Program-made: the position numbers and the translations under genes
Origin: Pseudopedobacter sp038243635
GTDB taxonomy: Bacteria; Bacteroidota; Bacteroidia; Sphingobacteriales; Sphingobacteriaceae
Direction of reading: 5' to 3'
DNA length: 64,000 bases
NCBI GenBank assembly: GCA_038243635.1
Contig: JBBSQW010000007.1
Location: forward strand, 62,001-126,000
In this document: piece after piece, positions 46,591-54,156 of the stretch
Position numbering within the stretch: the stretch's first letter is position 1
How the letters are laid out: the number at the start of each line of letters is the position of its first letter
Notes under the pieces: model-generated
The model's input: only the letters and a program-made list of their open reading frames with translations
Database searches by the model: none
Told to the model about the DNA's origin: nothing

Positions 46591-47019
46591 ATGAGTACAG
46601 TAAATCAAATCTTAAGTTCTAAAGAGAACAAAATTATTTCTATAGCTCCTTCTTCAATGGTATACGAGGCACTGGAAATCATGAATAGTCAAAACATCAG
46701 CGCTATACTAATAACGGAAAACGACAGCTTATTAGGTATTTTTACTGAGCGAGATTATGCTCGTAAGGTGGTTTTGAAAGGTAAATCATCGAAAGAAGTT
46801 CGTATTGAGAGTGTGATGACGCCGTCGCCCATTGTTATTAATCCCGAACAAACTTTAGAACACTGTATGCAGGTGATGACCGATAAGCACATTCGCCATT
46901 TACCGGTTATAGCAAACGGAAAGCTTAGTGGAATGGTTTCTATTGGTGATGTGGTTAAGTTTATAATCGAAGACCAAAAGGCAACCATCAAAAATCTAGA
47001 GCAATATATCAACAGCTAA
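46591..47019 (+). CDS. CBS-domain-pair protein
   Basis: 142 residues made of two CBS motifs: SMVYEALEIMNSQNISAIL followed by GIFTERDYARKV, then VMTPSPIVINPEQTLEHCMQ and RHLPVIANGKLSGMVSIGDV. Such stand-alone pairs bind adenosine nucleotides and act as energy sensors. A terminator follows before the next gene, so it is probably monocistronic. Confidence 0.93.
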   Translation: MSTVNQILSSKENKIISIAPSSMVYEALEIMNSQNISAILITENDSLLGIFTERDYARKVVLKGKSSKEVRIESVMTPSPIVINPEQTLEHCMQVMTDKHIRHLPVIANGKLSGMVSIGDVVKFIIEDQKATIKNLEQYINS

Positions 47020-47057
47020 TTCTCAAATCCTTTTCTTGGGCATGATTTTAGTCCGTT

Positions 47058-47085
47058 AAACCAAAAAAACGTTTTTTGGTTTTTC
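47058..47085 (+). terminator. Intrinsic terminator after the CBS gene
   Basis: AAACCAAAAAAAC-GTTTTTTGGTTT followed by TTC; it ends only five bases before the ATG at 47090. Confidence 0.7.
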
Positions 47086-47089
47086 AATT

Positions 47090-47995
47090 ATGGGCAAAAA
47101 GATTTTAATTACCGGCGGAACAGGAACTGTTGGCAAAGATTTAAGCAAAGCACTCGCCCAAAAAGGGAACGAAGTTGTTTTGTTGAGCAGAAATCCAGAC
47201 GCAAACTCAAAATATAAAACATATAAATGGGATGTTAAAAAGCAAGAAATTGATCCCGCTTGTATAGATGGCGTTGACACTATTGTTCATTTAGCGGGTG
47301 CTGGCATTGCCGATGAACGCTGGACGGAGAAACGCAAAAAAGAGCTTATTGATAGCCGAACAGACTCAATCGCATTAATTTACAAATTGCTCCAAAATCA
47401 AATTCACCAAGTAACATCTGTCGTTTCCGCGTCTGCAGCTGGGTATTATAGCGACAGAGGCAACGAATTAATGTTTGAGGAATCAAACCCAGCTCATGAT
47501 TTTTTAGCGGAGTGTTGCATTAAATGGGAACAAGCTGTAGATGAAGGATCCAAATTAGGCTTAAGAATAGTAAAGTTTAGAACTGGTGTAATTTTAGATA
47601 AAAGCAGTGGCGCTCTTCAAAAAATTGCGCAACCCATAAAATATGGATTTGGTGCCCCCCTTGGAAATGGGGAACAATGGATTTCTTGGATTCATTTAAA
47701 AGACGTTACGGAAATGTATCTTTTTGGTATAGAACACGACTTTATAAAAGGAGCTTTCAATATGTGCAGCCCTTATTCGCTTACAAATACTGGCCTCACC
47801 AAAGCAATTGCAAAACAACTACGAAAACCTTTATGGCTACCTAATGTGCCTGCATTTGCTTTAAAACTTGCTTTAGGCGAGATGAGTGCGGTGGTTTTGG
47901 GAAGCACAAAAATGAGTACTCAGAAAATTGAAGAGATTGGTTTTAATTTCGCTTATCCTAATATAGAAAAAGCGTTACAAGAAATTTATGGTTAA
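47090..47995 (+). CDS. TIGR01777-family epimerase/oxidoreductase
   Basis: 301 residues. NAD-binding GGTGTVGKDLSKALAQKGNE, VHLAGAGIADERWTEKRKKE, SASAAGYYSDRGNE and the DUF1731 C-terminus (ALKLALGEMSAVVLGSTKMS) identify the family (YfcH-like SDR). The catalytic Tyr is in GYYSDRG. Its substrate is unknown. It overlaps the photolyase gene by 8 bases, a pairing that suggests joint expression. Confidence 0.92.
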   Translation: MGKKILITGGTGTVGKDLSKALAQKGNEVVLLSRNPDANSKYKTYKWDVKKQEIDPACIDGVDTIVHLAGAGIADERWTEKRKKELIDSRTDSIALIYKLLQNQIHQVTSVVSASAAGYYSDRGNELMFEESNPAHDFLAECCIKWEQAVDEGSKLGLRIVKFRTGVILDKSSGALQKIAQPIKYGFGAPLGNGEQWISWIHLKDVTEMYLFGIEHDFIKGAFNMCSPYSLTNTGLTKAIAKQLRKPLWLPNVPAFALKLALGEMSAVVLGSTKMSTQKIEEIGFNFAYPNIEKALQEIYG

Positions 47996-49301
47996 AAATA
48001 AAATTGCTATTTTTTGGTTTAGGCGAGATTTAAGATTAGAAGATAATGCAGGCTTATACCACGCATTGCAAAGCGGACTTAAAGTTTTACCTATTTTTAT
48101 TTTTGACACAGAAATTTTAGATAAATTAAATGATAAAGCCGACGCAAGGATTACTTTTATCCATCAACAATTAACGCTTCTTAAAAGAGAATTAGAAGAA
48201 AAGTATGGCTCAAGTTTGTTAGTCTTACACGGTAAACCCACTACAATTTGGAAAAACGTAATAAAGAACTATGCTGTTGCCGAAGTTTTTACCAACCATG
48301 ATTACGAACCTTACGCTATCAAAAGAGACAGCGATTTAAATGAATTCTTCAGCAATCATCAAATCAATTTCCACACCTCTAAAGATCAATGCATTTTTGA
48401 GAAAGATGAAATTTTAAAAGATGATGGCAAACCCTACGTTGTATTTACGCCTTATAAAAATAAGTGGCTAGCTAAACTCAAACCTTTTTATTACAAGGCT
48501 TACCCTATCAAAAAACACAGCGAAAACTTTTTAAAAATCAGCAGTTTCGATTTTCCAAGCTTTAAAGATATTGGCTTTGAGAAAAGCGAATTGGAATTTC
48601 CTGATAAAAGTTTTGAATCCGTTCTGCAAAATTACGGTCACGATAGAGATTTCCCAGCCATGGATGCCACTTCGCACATTAGCGTCCATTTGCGTTTCGG
48701 CACTGTTAGCATTCGCACCTTAGTTAAAACTGCTTTCGAGCAAAACAGTAGCGTTTGGTTGAGCGAATTAATTTGGCGTGATTTCTATTTCTCTATACTC
48801 TATCATTTCCCGCATTCGGCAACAGCTTCTTTTAGGAAAGATTATGACCAGATTAAGTGGAGAAATAACGAAACCGAATTTAAAGCCTGGTGCGAAGGAA
48901 AAACAGGATACCCCATGGTTGATGCTGGCATGCGCCAACTAAACCAAACTGGATTTATGCACAATAGGGTGCGTATGGTGGTCGCTAGTTTTTTAACCAA
49001 ACATTTATTGATAGATTGGCGTTGGGGAGAACATTATTTTGCGGAGAAGCTTTTAGATTATGAGCTTTCTAGCAATGTTGGTGGCTGGCAATGGGCTGCA
49101 GGAAGTGGCGTAGATGCAGCACCCTATTTCAGAATTTTTAACCCACACGAGCAGTTAAAAAAGTTTGATAAGGATTTAAAATATATTAGAAAATGGGTTC
49201 CGGAGTTTGACGATGCATTTAAATACCCTAAACCCATTGTTGATCATAAGATGGCTCGAGAGAGGTGCTTAAGCACTTACCAAGAAGCCCTTAAAAAGTA
49301 A
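47988..49301 (+). CDS. phrB: Deoxyribodipyrimidine photolyase/cryptochrome
   Basis: 437 residues. N-terminal photolyase domain (FWFRRDLRLEDNAGLYHALQ) and C-terminal FAD domain with HISVHLRFGTVSIRTL, WLSELIWRDFYFSILYHFP, NRVRMVVASFLTKHLLIDWR and SNVGGWQWAAGSGVDAAPYF. The class I CPD photolyase tryptophans appear present in these motifs. It repairs UV pyrimidine dimers with light. Its stop codon lies inside a perfect terminator stem. Confidence 0.96.
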   Translation: MVKNKIAIFWFRRDLRLEDNAGLYHALQSGLKVLPIFIFDTEILDKLNDKADARITFIHQQLTLLKRELEEKYGSSLLVLHGKPTTIWKNVIKNYAVAEVFTNHDYEPYAIKRDSDLNEFFSNHQINFHTSKDQCIFEKDEILKDDGKPYVVFTPYKNKWLAKLKPFYYKAYPIKKHSENFLKISSFDFPSFKDIGFEKSELEFPDKSFESVLQNYGHDRDFPAMDATSHISVHLRFGTVSIRTLVKTAFEQNSSVWLSELIWRDFYFSILYHFPHSATASFRKDYDQIKWRNNETEFKAWCEGKTGYPMVDAGMRQLNQTGFMHNRVRMVVASFLTKHLLIDWRWGEHYFAEKLLDYELSSNVGGWQWAAGSGVDAAPYFRIFNPHEQLKKFDKDLKYIRKWVPEFDDAFKYPKPIVDHKMARERCLSTYQEALKK

Positions 49302-49332
49302 AAGCAACCCCAAAAGGTTGCTTTTACTTTTT
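49293..49332. terminator. Bidirectional terminator overlapping the photolyase stop
   Basis: AAAAAGTAAAAGCAACC-CCAAAA-GGTTGCTTTTACTTTTT: a 17-base perfect stem. The photolyase TAA (49299-49301) is inside the left arm. It also serves the convergent FKBP gene. Confidence 0.95.
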
Positions 49333-49349
49333 ATCTAACTTTTTTGATG

Positions 49350-50213
49350 CTAGTTGGTAACGTCTATTAACTTAATAGTAAATTCTAAAATTGTATTGCC
49401 AGGTATCGAACCGTCTTGACTACCTGCGGTTCCATAAGCTAGTCTTGATGGAACAAATATTCTTATTTGACCACCTTTAGCAATCAAAGGCAATGTTTTA
49501 ATCCAACCTTGAATGGTAGAGCTAAGGACAGTAGTAAATGGAGATGCTTCTGTTGCTTGTTGATAAAGTGGTTTTCCCAAAAATCTTAATTCGTAGGCAA
49601 CTTTTACAGTTGCACTAGTAGAGGTAATAGCTGTCCCTGTTCCTGGTGTTATTATTTTATAATAAATACCATTGGTATCTTTAGTTGCAGTTACGTTTTG
49701 TTCTGCCAAGTAACTCTGAATCAATGCGTCCTCATACGCTGGTCTATCCACATCATTAACTAAACTTAACTTTGTGTCTAAAATAGCATTTCCTGGTATG
49801 GATGACCCAGAACCAGTTTTTCCGTAAGCAAGGTAAGACGGTGTAATTACCCTAACCTCTCCACCTTTTTTTATTTTTAAAAGGCTTTCTCTCCAGGATG
49901 TAGGCGTTATATATCCTACGTAGTTATATTGAGGACTATATTTCGAGAATTCAAACTTTACACTTTTATTAATAGAAGTTGTAGTTTGTGATACACCAAC
50001 GTAACTTGGGTAAGTTACTTCTTCTCCAACCCCAACAGTAATCACTTTATAATAAAAACCTGTAGTGTCTTTGGTAAAACCGGTTAAATTATTTGATTTT
50101 AAATAAGCGGCTATATTTTCATCTTCTATCTGCGTTAGCGGTCTGGTTTCCTTTTTACAAGCGCCTAAAGCAAGTATCGCTAGAATAGATAAGCTTAAAA
50201 TTTTCTTTATCAT
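49350..50213 (-). CDS. Two-domain FKBP-type peptidyl-prolyl isomerase lipoprotein
   Basis: 287 residues. Lipoprotein signal with Cys19 (ILALGACKKE). Two FKBP domains: the first ends RVITPSYLAYGKTGSGSSIP and GNAILDTKLSL, the second IRIFVPSRLAYGTAGSQDGS and IPGNTILEFTIKLIDV. It should help fold proteins in the periplasm at the membrane. Its start follows directly on the stop of a second FKBP gene (TAAATG). Confidence 0.92.
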   Translation of the reverse strand: MIKKILSLSILAILALGACKKETRPLTQIEDENIAAYLKSNNLTGFTKDTTGFYYKVITVGVGEEVTYPSYVGVSQTTTSINKSVKFEFSKYSPQYNYVGYITPTSWRESLLKIKKGGEVRVITPSYLAYGKTGSGSSIPGNAILDTKLSLVNDVDRPAYEDALIQSYLAEQNVTATKDTNGIYYKIITPGTGTAITSTSATVKVAYELRFLGKPLYQQATEASPFTTVLSSTIQGWIKTLPLIAKGGQIRIFVPSRLAYGTAGSQDGSIPGNTILEFTIKLIDVTN

Positions 50214-50729
50214 TTATTTTTGTATTTCTAATAATTCAATCTCAAAATCTAATATGGAATTTGCAGGAATACCTTGGTTAGCTTGAGCGCCATAACCGTA
50301 TCCACTTGGAATAATTAATCGAATTTTTCCGCCGGTTTTAATTTTTGGCAAACCAATTCGCCAACCAGCAATTAGGCCTCGTAGGGCATCAAAAGTTACA
50401 GGTTCGTTTTTTCCTCCTTTTTGGGTAGTATCAAAAACACTTCCGTTTAAAAGGCTTCCCTTGTAAAGCACCTTAATGGGCGAATTATCGTTGGGTTTTG
50501 TACCAGTTCCTGGCTCAATAATTTGGTAATACACATCAAAAACGGTGTCTTTTACGGCAGGTATGTTATTATCCGCAATAAATTTATTGATGATTACCGT
50601 GTCTTTTCCGTATTGCTCCAAAGCCTTAGCCTGTTGTTCTTTATAAATAGCTTCATAATCAACAGTCTCTTTTTTACAAGCACTGAATCCTAGAGTAGCG
50701 ATTACCAAAATCAATATGTAATTCTTCAT
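50214..50729 (-). CDS. FKBP-type peptidyl-prolyl isomerase lipoprotein
   Basis: 171 residues from MKNYILILVIATLGFSACKK (Cys18 lipoprotein); 17 codons upstream (MFRFLGKRKINLQIEIK) are rejected because they mask the signal. The single FKBP domain has VLYKGSLLNGSVFDTTQKGG, GLIAGWRIGLPKIKTGGKIR and LIIPSGYGYGAQANQGIP. It lies directly upstream of the two-domain gene, evidently from local duplication. Confidence 0.92.
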   Translation of the reverse strand: MKNYILILVIATLGFSACKKETVDYEAIYKEQQAKALEQYGKDTVIINKFIADNNIPAVKDTVFDVYYQIIEPGTGTKPNDNSPIKVLYKGSLLNGSVFDTTQKGGKNEPVTFDALRGLIAGWRIGLPKIKTGGKIRLIIPSGYGYGAQANQGIPANSILDFEIELLEIQK

Positions 50730-50982
50730 TTTTATTTCAATTTGCAAATTTATCTTTCTTTTGCCCAAAAACCTAAACATTAACGTTATTTAACGGAATA
50801 TAGTTTCGTTGGCAAGTACGCGAATCAGCAAGAAATCGCTACAAAAAATCTGTTTTTTTTGAAACATAAACCCAAGAACAACCAATCGTATAAGTTTCAA
50901 GAAGTCTATTAACAAAATTTAACACTTCTACTTAAAACAATTATTGCTTGTCGTAGTTTTTCTTGTATAAAATATATAAAAA

Positions 50983-51393
50983 ATGAAAAAACTATATTCC
51001 TTGGCACTGCTTGTAATGTTTGCGAGTTTTGCTTTTTCACAAGAAAAAACTTATCAACTATCTAGTCACATTTTAGACGTTAGTAAAGGGCAGCCCGCTA
51101 GCGGTGTTACTATTAAATTAGCCAAACAAGATGCTAAAGGCAAAACGTGGATTACAGTTGATGAAAAGGTAACGGATAAGAATGGACGCATTAGCGATTT
51201 CTTAAGTATGGAAAACAACAACTTGGGAATTTATAAATTGACGTATTTGGTAAGCGACTATTTTAAAGCAAATAAAACGGAAACTTTTTACCCGTTTATA
51301 GAGGTAGTTTTTGAAATCAAAGATAAAAAGCAACACTACCATGTTCCCATTACACTTTCGGCATTTGGTTACTCCACTTACCGTGGTAATTAA
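50983..51393 (+). CDS. uraH: 5-hydroxyisourate hydrolase / transthyretin-like protein
   Basis: 136 residues with a signal peptide (MKKLYSLALLVMFASFAFSQ). The HIUase signatures are present: SHILDVSKGQPASGVTIKL at the start, FYPFIEVVFEI, and HYHVPITLSAFGYSTYRGN at the end (family YRGS, here YRGN). It hydrolyses 5-hydroxyisourate from urate oxidation. The signal peptide points to a periplasmic location. No other purine-catabolism gene is nearby. Confidence 0.88.
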   Translation: MKKLYSLALLVMFASFAFSQEKTYQLSSHILDVSKGQPASGVTIKLAKQDAKGKTWITVDEKVTDKNGRISDFLSMENNNLGIYKLTYLVSDYFKANKTETFYPFIEVVFEIKDKKQHYHVPITLSAFGYSTYRGN

Positions 51394-51406
51394 CCATCAA
51401 AAACAA

Positions 51407-52126
51407 TTATAATTTACTTAAAACTTGAGGAGCTAAAAGTTTTACCCATGCTTTGTACATTTGTGCCGACGGATGCAAACCATCACCGGCTATTAAGCCG
51501 GGATTACTTTTAGCTTCTCTTGAAATTGGCGTAATATCTAAATAATTAGCTTTTAATTTTTCAGATTCCTCTTTATTAACCCGATTAAAAGCATCTATTT
51601 CTGCTCCGATTCTTGCTTTTGTATCTGCATTGTTACCTGCATACGGCGTAACTCCCCAATCTGGTATAGATAATACAAAAACATGTGAAGCATTACCTCC
51701 TGCGAAAGCGATACTAGTTTTTAGGAGATTTACGAAACCTTCGCGATAAGCATCAATAGAACCACCTTGATATTGATTGTTAACGCCAATTAATAAGCTT
51801 ACAAAATCATATTTGGGATTTAACGTTGCCGAATTGATAGCGTTAATTAAATTACCGGTTGTCCAACCCGTTTGCGCAATAATCTTTGTCGACGTTGTGT
51901 ACCCAGACACTTTCATCTGATCAACCAACTGGTTGGGAAAGTTTTGATAGGTTTCTACCGACTGGCCAATCGTGTAAGAGTCTCCCAAAGCCAAATAGCC
52001 ATAACTCTTTACTTGAACTGGCGTAACGGGTGGTTGCGGATTATTTATTACAACCGCTTCCGTTTTTTTTGTGCATGCACAAAAAAGGAAACTAAAACTT
52101 AATCCTAAAAAAAATAACGTTTTCAT
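51407..52126 (-). CDS. SGNH/GDSL-family hydrolase lipoprotein
   Basis: 239 residues. Lipoprotein signal (LSFSFLFCACTKK, Cys18 likely). Block I YLALGDSYTIGQSV carries the nucleophilic Ser, block III LIGVNNQYQGG the Asn, and block V GDGLHPSAQMYKAW the Asp and His. An esterase or lipase-like envelope enzyme; substrate unknown. The start is 3 bases after the lipB stop. Confidence 0.9.
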   Translation of the reverse strand: MKTLFFLGLSFSFLFCACTKKTEAVVINNPQPPVTPVQVKSYGYLALGDSYTIGQSVETYQNFPNQLVDQMKVSGYTTSTKIIAQTGWTTGNLINAINSATLNPKYDFVSLLIGVNNQYQGGSIDAYREGFVNLLKTSIAFAGGNASHVFVLSIPDWGVTPYAGNNADTKARIGAEIDAFNRVNKEESEKLKANYLDITPISREAKSNPGLIAGDGLHPSAQMYKAWVKLLAPQVLSKL

Positions 52127-52129
52127 AAA

Positions 52130-52840
52130 TCATACCATTTGCATATCAAAAAGTACGGCAATATGTTGTTTTAGGTTTTCCTTAACCTCATTTATATTGA
52201 CTAAGTGACCTAATTCGCGTTGCATGGAGGTTACATCTTTGTCGTCAATGCCGCAAGGAACAATATTTTTAAAATAGTCTAAATCAGCGTTCACGTTAAA
52301 AGCAAAACCATGCATAGTAATCCAACGGCTACAACGTACGCCCATGGCGCAAATTTTACGAGCCTTTTTATTATCGGCATCAATCCAAACTCCCGTAAAA
52401 CCGGGATATCGACCAGCTTCAATCCCATAATCTTTTAGCGTGAGAATTACCGCTTCTTCTAAAGTGCGGAGGTATAAATGAATGTCGGTAAAAAAATTAT
52501 CGAGGTCTAAAATTGGGTAACCTACTAATTGCCCTGGTCCGTGGTAAGTAATATCTCCACCGCGATTAATTTTATAATAAGTTGCTTCTTTCTTTTTCAG
52601 CTGGTTTTCGTCCAACAAAAGGTTTTCTGGTTTGCCGCTTTTGCCTAAAGTATAAACATGCGGATGCTCTACAAAAACGAGCGTGTTTGTAGTTTGTTTT
52701 TCTTCAGCAGGATGGGTTCTGTTGAATGATTTAATCGCTACTGCTTCTGAAAAAACTCGTTCTTGCCTATCCCAAGCCTCCTGGTAATCAAGCAAGCCCC
52801 AATCTTCAAAAATTACTTTTTTATTTTTTATCATTCGCAA
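52130..52840 (-). CDS. lipB: Lipoyl(octanoyl) transferase
   Basis: 236 residues. NRGGDITYHGPGQLVGYPIL, the catalytic Cys in NIVPCGIDDKDVTSM and Lys in KICAMGVRCSRWITMHGFAF identify LipB. It moves octanoate from acyl carrier protein to lipoyl domains. The gene's 5' end overlaps the PPTase 3' end by 10 bases, so the two carrier-protein enzymes are coupled. Confidence 0.96.
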   Translation of the reverse strand: MRMIKNKKVIFEDWGLLDYQEAWDRQERVFSEAVAIKSFNRTHPAEEKQTTNTLVFVEHPHVYTLGKSGKPENLLLDENQLKKKEATYYKINRGGDITYHGPGQLVGYPILDLDNFFTDIHLYLRTLEEAVILTLKDYGIEAGRYPGFTGVWIDADNKKARKICAMGVRCSRWITMHGFAFNVNADLDYFKNIVPCGIDDKDVTSMQRELGHLVNINEVKENLKQHIAVLFDMQMV

Positions 52841-53469
52841 ACGTAACCTAACATGTAATCTTCAATCCTTTTAAAATTAACAATGTAACTCTTCAAGCTA
52901 TTGTTTTTCTCAATTTTTGCTTTTAGCTTTCCCTCATCTGCATAAGCAAAATCGCTTAATTTAATATGGTCTCTAAATGAGGTTTCTTTTTTCCCGTTAA
53001 GCTTATACAACGCTTCTTTTGCACACCAGCATACATAAAGTTTCTCAATCCTATTTGCGTCGCCTATAAATCCCAACTCATCATCTGCCAAAAACTTTTG
53101 CTGTACCCGTTCTATTTTAGATTTGATAACTTCGATATCTATCCCCACTTTTCTGGTTTTGCTCACCATTACTGCAGCATAATCATAAGAATGACTTAAA
53201 GAAATATGATGTGGATGATTTACCAGATAAGGCTTACCACTTTCATCGACCTGAAAATTGATGTATTCATTGGTATTTATCATTTTGCGCAAAAGCACAC
53301 GCGTTGCCAACCAATGCAAATTTCTTTTCTCTTTACTTAGAGATTTTAAAATATTAACCTCATGCGCTTTAAGTTGCAATTGTGCCTCTAATTCTGCGGG
53401 ATGCTCAGTAATTTTCCACAAACCAATAGCAGTATCTGAGTTAATATCTTGATAAAAAGTGATAGGCAT
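52831..53469 (-). CDS. 4'-phosphopantetheinyl transferase superfamily protein
   Basis: 212 residues. Sfp-type motifs: ISLSHSYDYAAVMVSKT, RKVGIDIEVIK (metal-binding Asp-x-Glu) and WCAKEALYKLNGKKETSF. It attaches phosphopantetheine from CoA to carrier proteins. It shares a 10-base overlap with lipB, consistent with a role in fatty-acid carrier activation. Confidence 0.92.
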   Translation of the reverse strand: MPITFYQDINSDTAIGLWKITEHPAELEAQLQLKAHEVNILKSLSKEKRNLHWLATRVLLRKMINTNEYINFQVDESGKPYLVNHPHHISLSHSYDYAAVMVSKTRKVGIDIEVIKSKIERVQQKFLADDELGFIGDANRIEKLYVCWCAKEALYKLNGKKETSFRDHIKLSDFAYADEGKLKAKIEKNNSLKSYIVNFKRIEDYMLGYVCE

Positions 53470-53540
53470 TTCTAAAATTATAATTTATTGTCGAGATTAT
53501 TTTAAATTAATTATAAATTAGGCATAATCAAAAATTAACC

Positions 53541-54077
53541 ATGATACTTTCTGACAAACTTATACTAAAAGAAATTGAAGCCGGCACAATTGTAATAGAA
53601 CCATTTAAAAGAGAATGTTTAGGCACCAATTCATATGATGTACATTTAGGAAAACATTTAGCCTGTTATAACGACAGGGAATTGGATGCAAAAAAACACA
53701 ATAAAATTTCACATTTCGAGATTCCTAAAGACGGCTTTTTATTACAGCCCAACACTTTATACCTTGGCGTTACATTAGAATATACCGAAACTCATAAACA
53801 CGTTCCGTTTTTAGAAGGCAAGTCCAGCACCGGCAGATTAGGGATTGATATACACGCGACAGCTGGAAAAGGAGATGTTGGTTTTTGCAATACGTGGACC
53901 TTAGAAATATCTGCCACACAACCTGTAAGGATTTATGCGGGTATGCCTATTGGGCAGTTAATTTATTTTGTGGTTGAAGGCGACATAGAAACCATGTACA
54001 ATACTAAAGAGAATGCAAAATACAGCAATAAAACCACTAAACCGGTAGAAAGCATGATGTGGAAAAATCAGTTTTAA
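53541..54077 (+). CDS. dcd: dCTP deaminase
   Basis: 178 residues. FLEGKSSTGRLGIDIHATAG, DVGFCNTWTLEI (catalytic Glu in the LEI part) and the N-terminal TNSYDVHLGKHL are typical. It deaminates dCTP to dUTP; dut in the same window then removes dUTP. It stands alone with a terminator after it. Confidence 0.95.
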   Translation: MILSDKLILKEIEAGTIVIEPFKRECLGTNSYDVHLGKHLACYNDRELDAKKHNKISHFEIPKDGFLLQPNTLYLGVTLEYTETHKHVPFLEGKSSTGRLGIDIHATAGKGDVGFCNTWTLEISATQPVRIYAGMPIGQLIYFVVEGDIETMYNTKENAKYSNKTTKPVESMMWKNQF

Positions 54078-54094
54078 ATAAAAATCAGAAATAT

Positions 54095-54119
54095 AAAAAG
54101 CCTCAAACAGAGGCTTTTT
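54095..54119 (+). terminator. Intrinsic terminator after dcd
   Basis: AAAAAGCCTC-AAACA-GAGGCTTTTT, 18 bases after the dcd stop. Confidence 0.92.
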
Positions 54120-54156
54120 AATTTAACCTTTATCATCAAAAAATCATACTACCTCT